Part shown: positions 14,302 through 20,117 of the stretch, piece by piece
How positions within the stretch are numbered: position 1 is the first letter of the stretch
Layout: each line of letters begins with the position of its first letter
NCBI GenBank assembly: GCA_019116455.1
Contig: DXBR01000110.1
Coordinates: 1 to 20,117 of the forward strand
Origin: Anaerobutyricum stercoris
Lineage (GTDB): Bacteria > Bacillota > Clostridia > Lachnospirales > Lachnospiraceae
Direction of reading: 5' to 3'
Length of the DNA stretch: 20,117 bases
The notes under the pieces: generated by a model
What the model was told of the DNA's origin: nothing
Database searches by the model: none
The model's input: only the letters and a program-made list of their open reading frames with translations
Program-made: the position numbers and the translations under genes

Positions 14302-15582
14302 ATGAGATTAAAAAAAGTGGCAGCTCTTTCATTAGCAGCACTGATGACATTATCTCTTGCTGCATGTGGCGGCTCAGGAGATGAGGGGGGAGCAGAGAGT
14401 ACAGGTACTTCCATTACTGTCTTTAACTCTAAGATGGAGATTCAGGATCAGTTTGAGCAGGCGGCTGAAGAGTACAGCGAAGCAACAGGCGTGGACGTAG
14501 AGGTTTACTACTCCAGCGATACTGTAGCAGCTCATATGGCTACCAAATATTCTTCCAATGATCCGTATACTCTTTCCATGGTAGATGCGAAGGATGTTTA
14601 CAATCTGGCAGAAGAACATGCAGTTGATTTGAGCGACCAGGAATGGGTTAGCCAGACTCCATATGCAATTTCTATAAATGATAAGGTTGTCGGCTTCCCT
14701 GTTTGTGTAGAGGCACGTGGCGTTATCTACAATGCAGATGCCATTGAAGCAATCACCGGCGAAACATTCGATCCGGCAAATTATCAGACACTGGATGCAT
14801 TCAAAGGACTCCTTGAACAGTTAGTAGCAGGCGGTATGGAATCTCCTGTAGGTATCATGAAGGAAGACTGGTCTCTGGCAGGTCATTATCTGCCACAGGT
14901 ATATGAAGAGCAGGCTGATCCGGAAGCATTCGTTACCGGACTGACAGAAGGAACTGTAGATCTTGCTAACGATGCAAAATACAATTCCTTAATGGATACT
15001 TTCGAGACTCTGACGCAGTACAACTACGCAAAAGAATCTCCGATTTCTGCAGAGCGTGAAGTGACAGAGCAGAAACTGGCAGAAGGCGAGATCGCGTTTA
15101 TGTTCGGCGGCAACTGGGATTGGGCAGTGCTTTCCGCATATGACTACAGCGAGAACATGGGTATCATGCCTGTTCCTCAGAACACAGATGACGGAACAAA
15201 CACCAAGTTAGTTGGCGGCGGTTCCAAGTATTTCTTCATTGATTCTTCCGAGAATACATCTGACGAGCAGCGTCAGGCAGCAAAAGATTTCCTGAACTGG
15301 TTAGTAAACGATGAAGCAGGTAACGCATTCGTGACAGAAGATTGTCAGCTTGTACCGGCATTCAGCAACATTCCTGCTGATAACCTTGACCCGCTGGGCG
15401 CATCTGTTAAGGCTTACGCAGACGCAGGTAACCTGATTCCTAACTACAACTTCCTGCCGGATGACCATTATTCCGTTCTCGGCGCAAACATGCAGGAATA
15501 TCTGGCCGGACAGATTGACCGTACGCAGTTCGCTCAGGATGTTGCAGATTACTGGAAGACAGCACAGGCAATCGCTCACTAA
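14302..15582 (+). CDS. Sugar ABC transporter substrate-binding lipoprotein (family 1), probably for alpha-galactosides
   Basis: This 426-residue lipoprotein captures sugar outside the membrane for the permeases encoded next. The signal sequence has KK near the start, a hydrophobic stretch and the lipobox LAAC with C22 as the lipidated residue, then a Gly/Ser/acidic linker. The mature part has the family-1 binding protein pattern: ITVFNSKMEIQDQFEQAAEE, then GEIAFMFGGNWDW, then AAKDFLNWLVND near the end. AGAGGAGG precedes the ATG by 8 bases. It is first in an operon with two permeases and a GH36 alpha-galactosidase, so melibiose or raffinose-family oligosaccharides are the likely ligands (MsmE/RafE role), by inference. 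Codon use here favours ATC/GCA and looks optimised for high expression, usual for binding proteins. Confidence 0.92.
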   Translation: MRLKKVAALSLAALMTLSLAACGGSGDEGGAESTGTSITVFNSKMEIQDQFEQAAEEYSEATGVDVEVYYSSDTVAAHMATKYSSNDPYTLSMVDAKDVYNLAEEHAVDLSDQEWVSQTPYAISINDKVVGFPVCVEARGVIYNADAIEAITGETFDPANYQTLDAFKGLLEQLVAGGMESPVGIMKEDWSLAGHYLPQVYEEQADPEAFVTGLTEGTVDLANDAKYNSLMDTFETLTQYNYAKESPISAEREVTEQKLAEGEIAFMFGGNWDWAVLSAYDYSENMGIMPVPQNTDDGTNTKLVGGGSKYFFIDSSENTSDEQRQAAKDFLNWLVNDEAGNAFVTEDCQLVPAFSNIPADNLDPLGASVKAYADAGNLIPNYNFLPDDHYSVLGANMQEYLAGQIDRTQFAQDVADYWKTAQAIAH

Positions 15583-15723
15583 TTTTTGAACCAAGTATTC
15601 CGGCGGACGCTTTCTATTTGTTGTTCGGTATGCCGTGGCGGCGAACCTTTAACTGACTGGGGAGTTTGGTATAAGTACTGCATCTGCCGGGATGCGCACA
15701 AAAGAAGGGAGAGTTAAAACAGT
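15583..15723 (+). other. Structured spacer between binding-protein and permease genes
   Basis: GTTCG (15623-15627) pairs with CGAAC (15642-15646), with GCC/GGC-type pairing inside, and GCATC (15680-15684) pairs with GATGC (15691-15695) on a 6-base loop. There is no T-run. Such hairpins after a binding-protein gene commonly make that message more stable than the permease part; that role is inferred here. Confidence 0.4.
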
Positions 15724-16605
15724 ATGAATACAAACAGTATGTCTTATAAAACAAAACAGTACATAATGTTTGCCGGAGTTACTACCCTGATTTTTGCCGC
15801 AGTAGTTATCGTACCTTTCATTTACGGTCTGTATCTGACTTTTACAAGTTGGGATGGCGTATCCAGGAGCAAGCCGTTCGTAGGTTTTGCCAATTATATT
15901 GCAACCTTCCAGGATTCTGCATTCTGGGCGGCGCTGGGCAGAACATTTATTTATTCCTTCGTTGCCGTTATTCTCGTAAACGTTGTGGCGTTTATTCTGG
16001 CGTATCTGGTAACGAGAGGAGTAAAAGGACAGAACTTCTTCCGTGCAGGATTTTTCGTACCGAACCTGATCGGCGGTATCGTTCTTGGTTATGTTTGGAA
16101 GTTCGTATTTAACCGTGCATTAGTTGCACTTGGAGAATCTTTCTCCATTGGCGCGTTATCTACATCATGGCTGGCTACCTCAGGGGGGGCTATGTTATGT
16201 TTGATCATCGTTGCCGTATGGCAGTATGCAGGATATATGATGTTAATTTACGTGGCAGGATTCATGAGCGTATCAAATGACGTTCTGGAAGCAGCGAAGA
16301 TTGATGGCTGTACCGATTTCCAGACCATCGTACACATCTCTGTACCATTGATGGTATCCTCATTTGTACAGTGTCTGTTCCTGACCATCACCAGATGTTT
16401 CATGGTTTACGATGTGAACCTGTCCTTGACAAAGGGAGAACCGTTCAACAGCTCCGTTATGGCCGCCATGCATGTGTATAATCAGGCATTTACCTATAAG
16501 AATTATGGTACCGGCCAGGCTGAGGCGCTCGTTCTGTTTGTTGTCTGCGCGGTAATTGGTGTTCTTCAGGTTTACATTGGTAAGAAAGCGGAGGTATCAG
16601 CATAA
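15724..16605 (+). CDS. Sugar ABC transporter permease (MsmF/MalF-like)
   Basis: This 293-residue inner permease subunit is the first of a pair that forms the channel. Hydrophobic segments are at about 15-40, 72-97, 107-128, 157-180, 208-225 and 266-285. The cytoplasmic EAA loop that docks the ATPase reads EAAKIDGCTDFQTIVHISVP (189-208). GGGAGAG lies about 12 bases before the ATG, so spacing is long; the ATG at 15739 is a weaker alternative. The stop overlaps the next start by one base (TAATG), coupling the two permeases. Family call is secure; sugar specificity comes only from the downstream alpha-galactosidase. Confidence 0.93.
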   Translation: MNTNSMSYKTKQYIMFAGVTTLIFAAVVIVPFIYGLYLTFTSWDGVSRSKPFVGFANYIATFQDSAFWAALGRTFIYSFVAVILVNVVAFILAYLVTRGVKGQNFFRAGFFVPNLIGGIVLGYVWKFVFNRALVALGESFSIGALSTSWLATSGGAMLCLIIVAVWQYAGYMMLIYVAGFMSVSNDVLEAAKIDGCTDFQTIVHISVPLMVSSFVQCLFLTITRCFMVYDVNLSLTKGEPFNSSVMAAMHVYNQAFTYKNYGTGQAEALVLFVVCAVIGVLQVYIGKKAEVSA

Positions 16606-17462
16606 TGGATAAAAATGCACAGGCGGCTCGTAATAAGAAGATCCGGCATGCACTGATGCTGGTTCTCTTAGTAATCTTATTCTTGTTATTCATCTTTCCG
16701 TTTATCCTTGTTATCATCAATGTGTTCAAGGTAAAAGCGGATATTACGGTAGACCCGCTGGCTCTTGTGGGAGCCCACGGATTCACCCTTGAGAACTTCC
16801 CGGAAGCCATGGAGAAGATGGAGTTCTGGAAGGTATTCGCTAACTCAGCGATTGTTACAATTTTCTCAACAATATTTACACTGCTTTTGTCTTCCATGGC
16901 AGCTTTTGTTATCGTCCGGAATAATTGGAAGCTCACAGCATTATTATTCTCTTTGATGATTGCATCCATGGTTATCCCGTTCCAGGTATTGATGATTCCG
17001 TTGGTATCTCTGTACGGTGGTATCCTTGGTATCCTGAATCACAGAGCAACGTTGATATTCATGCACGTAGGTTTTTCGTTATCCATGGCGACGTTCATGT
17101 TCCACGGAGCGATCAAGACCAACGTTCCTGTTTCCCTTGAGGAAGCGGCGACTATTGATGGATGTACCCGTTGGCAGACTTATTGGAAGGTTGTATTTCC
17201 TCTGTTAAAGCCAACTATCGCAACGGTAGCGATCATTGACGCTATGGCGTTCTGGAACGACTACCTGCTGCCGAGTCTGGTTCTGGCCAAGAAGGAATTG
17301 TATACTATTCCAATTGCCACACAGATGTTCTACGGTACATTCTCCACAGATATCGGTCTGATCATGGCGGCTCTGCTGCTGGCTATGCTGCCTATTCTGA
17401 TTCTGTATCTGTTCCTGCAGCGTTTTATCGTGGAAGGTGTTACTTCCGGCGCTGTCAAATAA
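16605..17462 (+). CDS. Sugar ABC transporter permease (MsmG/MalG-like)
   Basis: This 285-residue second permease subunit has hydrophobic segments at about 15-42, 78-104, 111-135, 146-168, 203-222 and 248-273. The ATPase-docking EAA loop reads EEAATIDGCTRWQTYWKVVF (179-198). The C-terminus IVEGVTSGAVK is the usual ending of this family. The start overlaps the previous stop by one base. No ATPase gene follows; the MsmK-type ATPase at 5258-6367 is the probable energy source. A strong hairpin lies after the stop. Confidence 0.93.
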   Translation: MDKNAQAARNKKIRHALMLVLLVILFLLFIFPFILVIINVFKVKADITVDPLALVGAHGFTLENFPEAMEKMEFWKVFANSAIVTIFSTIFTLLLSSMAAFVIVRNNWKLTALLFSLMIASMVIPFQVLMIPLVSLYGGILGILNHRATLIFMHVGFSLSMATFMFHGAIKTNVPVSLEEAATIDGCTRWQTYWKVVFPLLKPTIATVAIIDAMAFWNDYLLPSLVLAKKELYTIPIATQMFYGTFSTDIGLIMAALLLAMLPILILYLFLQRFIVEGVTSGAVK

Positions 17463-17537
17463 TTTAATAGCTTTTATTCCTGTATCAGATGCTAGCAACA
17501 GGGTGCGGGAATATTGCAAGATATAGTATCAACCGGC

Positions 17538-17573
17538 AATTACTGTCTTCCCTGTATTCGGAAGGCAGTAATT
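17538..17573 (+). other. Strong hairpin between permease and alpha-galactosidase genes
   Basis: AATTACTGTCTTCC (17538-17551) pairs with GGAAGGCAGTAATT (17560-17573), 14 bp with one T-G wobble and an 8-base loop. No T-run follows, so read-through is expected. It may be a processing or stability element that sets relative levels of importer and enzyme. Confidence 0.6.
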
Positions 17574-17594
17574 TGCATATAACTGGGAAATGCT

Positions 17595-17627
17595 GACGGA
17601 GGAGCCTCCGGGAGAGATTCGTCCGTC
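17595..17627 (+). other. Alternative hairpins upstream of the alpha-galactosidase gene
   Basis: CGGAG (17597-17601) pairs with CTCCG (17606-17610) on a 4-base loop, while GACGGA (17595-17600) can instead pair with TCCGTC (17622-17627). The two folds exclude each other. Neither is followed by a T-run. Confidence 0.4.
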
Positions 17628-17681
17628 CGGCAACATTTTATTAAATTTGTACCGCAATTGTGAAGGTCGAGGAAAAGAAAT

Positions 17682-19862
17682 ATGAGTATAATTTTTGACA
17701 AAAATAACAAAACATTTACATTACACACCAATAGTTCTTCCTATCAGATGCAGATTGACCCGTATGGATTTCTCCTTCATTTATATTACGGACGGAGAAC
17801 AGAAGGGTGTATGGACTATCTTTTGACATACGCAGACCGGGGTTTTTCCGGTAACCCTTATGATACCGGAGTGGACCGGACCTATTCCATGGACGCTCTG
17901 CCGCAGGAATTTCCGCACACCGGACTTGGCGATTATCGAAATGTGGCCTGCACCGTAGTAAATGCAGACCAGTCCCGCTGCTGTGACCTTCGCTATGCAG
18001 GGCACGAGATCCGGAAGGGCAAGTACGCCCTTGACCGTCTGCCGGCTGTTTACGCCGATGAGGCGGAGGCCGAGACTCTGGAGATCGTACTGAAAGACGC
18101 CGTGAACCAGGTGGAAGCCAGACTGCTGTACGGCGTGCTTCCGGAAGCGGATGTGATCACCCGCAGCGTGCTCATTAAAAATGGCGGCAGTGACCGGATT
18201 TATCTTGACAAAGTCATGAGCGCCTGCCTGGATTTTGTGGCCGGCGATTATGATCTGATCTCTTTCCATGGAAGACACTGTATGGACCGGATGTATCAGA
18301 GACAGTCTCTGTCCCATGGAACCATGAAATTTGGAAGCCGCAGAGGAACTTCCAGTCACCAGTATAATCCGATGATGATTCTGGCGGACCCGAAGACCAC
18401 GGAGGAAACAGGAAGCTGCTGGAGTATGACATTTATGTACAGCGGAAGCTTTCAGGCAGAGGTGGAGAAGGACCAGTTTAATCAGGTCCGCGCGCTCATC
18501 GGCCTGCAGCAGGACGGATTCTATTATCCGATGGAGCCGGGCGATACATTTACTGCTCCGGAGGTGATTCTGTCCTTCAGCGCCAATGGCCTTAACCGCC
18601 TTTCTCAGAATCTTCATGCCTGCATCCGGAATCACGTATGCAGAGGAAAATATAAAAATGCCATCCGCCCGATCCTTGTCAACAGCTGGGAAGGGGCTTA
18701 TTTTGATTTTAATGGCGAGACCATCTATCAGCTTGCCGTCCATGCCAAAGAGCTGGGCATCGACATGGTCGTTATGGATGACGGCTGGTTTGGAAAAAGG
18801 GATGACGACTTCAGCGGACTGGGCGACTGGTATGTCAACGAAGAGAAGCTGGGCGGGTCTCTGGGACATCTCATTGAGCGGATCAACGCTCTGGGCGTGA
18901 AGTTCGGTATCTGGATCGAGCCGGAATGTGTCAATGAGGACAGTCAGCTTTACAGAGAGCATCCGGACTGGGCGCTCACCGTTCCGGGACGGAATCCGAT
19001 TCGGGCGAGAAGCCAGCTTGTGCTTGACTTCTCCCGGAAAGAAGTGGTGGACACCATCTTCGATATGATATGCAAGGTTCTTGATCAGGGCAATATCGAG
19101 TATGTCAAATGGGATATGAACCGCAGCCTGGACGTGGCATTTTCCCGCGCGGCAAAAGAGCAGGGAGCCGTTGCCTACGATTATGTGCTGGGACTTTATG
19201 ATTTTCTGGAGCGTCTCATTCAGAGATATCCGAATATTCTCATCGAGGGTTGCAGCGGCGGCGGTGGACGTTTTGACGCAGGCATGTTATACTATACGCC
19301 GCAGATTTGGTGCAGTGATAACACCGATGCTCTGGACAGAATCAAGATTCAGTACGGCACTTCCTTCGGTTATCCGGTATCCGCCATGGGTTCCCATGTA
19401 TCCGCGGTGCCGAACCACCAGACTGGAAGGAGCACGACCCTTCAGGTGAGAAGCGTGGTCGCCATGGCCGGAACCTTCGGCTATGAGCTTGATCTGAGCA
19501 CGCTGTCCGATGAGGCGAAAGACATCGTGCGGAAGCAGATTAAGGAGTACCGCAAATACGCGCAGCTCATCAATTACGGAATATATTATCGCCTGACCAA
19601 TCCATTTGAGGAGGAAGCGGCAGCCTGGGAGTTCGTCGCCGAGGACGGCAGCGAGGCGCTTCTCAATGTGGTCATGCAGGATATTCACGGAAACATGACC
19701 GTGGATTATGTCCGCTTACAAGGTTTGATTCCGGGCCGCATGTACCGGTCGGAAGAGAGCGGAAGACTGTACCCGGCTGATGCCCTGATGGAGACCGGAA
19801 TGCCGATTCCGGTAGAGTACAAAGCGTACCGGGCATACCAGATTCATCTTATCGCAGAGTAG
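17682..19862 (+). CDS. aga: GH36 alpha-galactosidase
   Basis: This 726-residue intracellular enzyme (no signal peptide) hydrolyses terminal alpha-1,6-galactose from melibiose, raffinose or stachyose. The N-terminal beta-supersandwich (about 1-330) precedes a TIM barrel. Barrel motifs: NSWEGAYFDFNGE, then MDDGWFGKRDDD, then YVKWDMNRS with nucleophile D478, then CSGGGGRFDAGMLYY, then IWCSDNTDA with acid/base D546. Length and catalytic positions agree with the well-studied Geobacillus GH36 enzymes as I recall them. There is no fused sucrose kinase, unlike AgaSK of Ruminococcus gnavus. GAGGAAAAG precedes the ATG by 5-9 bases. It is last in the importer operon, with two hairpins ahead of it, and supplies the galactose used by GalK/GalT. 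Confidence 0.96.
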   Translation: MSIIFDKNNKTFTLHTNSSSYQMQIDPYGFLLHLYYGRRTEGCMDYLLTYADRGFSGNPYDTGVDRTYSMDALPQEFPHTGLGDYRNVACTVVNADQSRCCDLRYAGHEIRKGKYALDRLPAVYADEAEAETLEIVLKDAVNQVEARLLYGVLPEADVITRSVLIKNGGSDRIYLDKVMSACLDFVAGDYDLISFHGRHCMDRMYQRQSLSHGTMKFGSRRGTSSHQYNPMMILADPKTTEETGSCWSMTFMYSGSFQAEVEKDQFNQVRALIGLQQDGFYYPMEPGDTFTAPEVILSFSANGLNRLSQNLHACIRNHVCRGKYKNAIRPILVNSWEGAYFDFNGETIYQLAVHAKELGIDMVVMDDGWFGKRDDDFSGLGDWYVNEEKLGGSLGHLIERINALGVKFGIWIEPECVNEDSQLYREHPDWALTVPGRNPIRARSQLVLDFSRKEVVDTIFDMICKVLDQGNIEYVKWDMNRSLDVAFSRAAKEQGAVAYDYVLGLYDFLERLIQRYPNILIEGCSGGGGRFDAGMLYYTPQIWCSDNTDALDRIKIQYGTSFGYPVSAMGSHVSAVPNHQTGRSTTLQVRSVVAMAGTFGYELDLSTLSDEAKDIVRKQIKEYRKYAQLINYGIYYRLTNPFEEEAAAWEFVAEDGSEALLNVVMQDIHGNMTVDYVRLQGLIPGRMYRSEESGRLYPADALMETGMPIPVEYKAYRAYQIHLIAE

Positions 19863-19943
19863 CCGGCGGCCGTACCACTCATTTTATCACTGACAGCAAT
19901 TTGTTGATGCATACTAACATTTAAAATAAAAAGGGAGATAGCA

Positions 19944-20117
19944 ATGAAACGTACGAATACAAGCAAAAAGAAAAGCCGTAAAAAGAAAGTAACAGCCGCG
20001 ACAGCGACACCGACGACACCGGCACCGGCCGCGGCAGGCGAAGCAGCATCCGAACCGGCCGCAGCTAAGGCAGCGGCAACTGCATCTGTGACTGAGGCAC
20101 CGGCAGTCGAGGCGGAA
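19944..20117 (+). CDS. Lys-rich/Ala-Pro-Thr-rich protein, 3' end cut by window edge
   Basis: The frame opens at 19944 with AAGGGAGA about 7 bases upstream and stays open for 58 codons to the window end. Residues 1-16 are strongly basic (MKRTNTSKKKSRKKKV). The rest is low complexity, almost only Ala, Pro, Thr, Glu and Ser. This looks like a disordered basic tail preceding a domain outside the window, as in some small Lachnospiraceae proteins of unknown function (DUF6465-type proteins have such starts, but no domain is visible here to support it). The 81 bases after the alpha-galactosidase stop contain no clear terminator or promoter, so co-transcription cannot be excluded. Function unknown. 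Confidence 0.6.
   Translation, partial: MKRTNTSKKKSRKKKVTAATATPTTPAPAAAGEAASEPAAAKAAATASVTEAPAVEAE

Noticed and set aside
17781..18962. 393-codon open frame antisense to the alpha-galactosidase
   Set aside because: It mirrors a secure GH36 coding region, has no ribosome site and its translation resembles no protein family; it is a shadow of codon bias.
1..20117. CRISPR arrays, tRNA/rRNA genes, insertion sequences, phage or toxin-antitoxin genes
   Set aside because: Looked for on both strands; no spaced direct repeats, cloverleaf sequence, transposase or integrase motif was seen.

Overview
The window looks like a piece of chromosome from a gut Clostridia species, most likely Lachnospiraceae. 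This is inferred from the AT-rich intergenic DNA, strong AGGAGG-type ribosome binding sites, a Firmicutes-type GalT and GalK, the DUF624 (YesL-type) protein paired with a tail-like solute-binding protein, and the BMP-domain/metallophosphoesterase gene pair. No rRNA, tRNA, CRISPR array, insertion sequence or phage gene was seen. The content is almost entirely sugar catabolism and its control.

Layout. (1) 1-929 (-) is a LacI/GalR-family repressor cut by the window edge. It is divergent from galK and galT (1229-4043, +), which carry out the first two Leloir steps. The divergent spacer is packed with TTTACT/AGTAAA half-sites. (2) 4046-4978 (-) is a PucR/CdaR-type regulator that converges on galT with only 2 bp between them. 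(3) 5258-6367 (-) is an MsmK/UgpC-type ABC ATPase with its own promoter and terminator. (4) 6607-9194 (-) is a two-gene operon whose frames overlap by ATGA. It encodes a cytoplasmic protein joining a ParB-like N-terminal region to a BMP/PnrA-like ligand-binding domain, and a small metallophosphoesterase. (5) 9532-12186 (+) is an intracellular GH32 beta-fructosidase followed by a ScrR-like LacI repressor, closed by a large nested hairpin. (6) 12320-13886 (-) is a DUF624 membrane protein plus a membrane-anchored protein that looks like a solute-binding domain. (7) 14302-19862 (+) is a sugar ABC importer (binding lipoprotein and two permeases, no ATPase) followed by a GH36 alpha-galactosidase. 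(8) 19944-20117 (+) is the start of a Lys-rich then Ala/Pro/Thr-rich protein cut by the window edge.

How the genes fit together (inference). Raffinose-family or melibiose-type alpha-galactosides would enter through the binding protein and two permeases, powered by the separately encoded shared ATPase. The GH36 enzyme would release galactose, GalK and GalT would send it into the Leloir pathway, and the GH32 enzyme would split the remaining sucrose or fructo-oligosaccharide. GalE, phosphoglucomutase and a fructokinase are not in the window. Each catabolic block has its own regulator.

The least explained part is the ParB-like/BMP fusion coupled to a metallophosphoesterase (6607-9194). It is the best candidate here for an uncharacterised ligand-sensing system. 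The DUF624/anchored binding-protein pair is the second.
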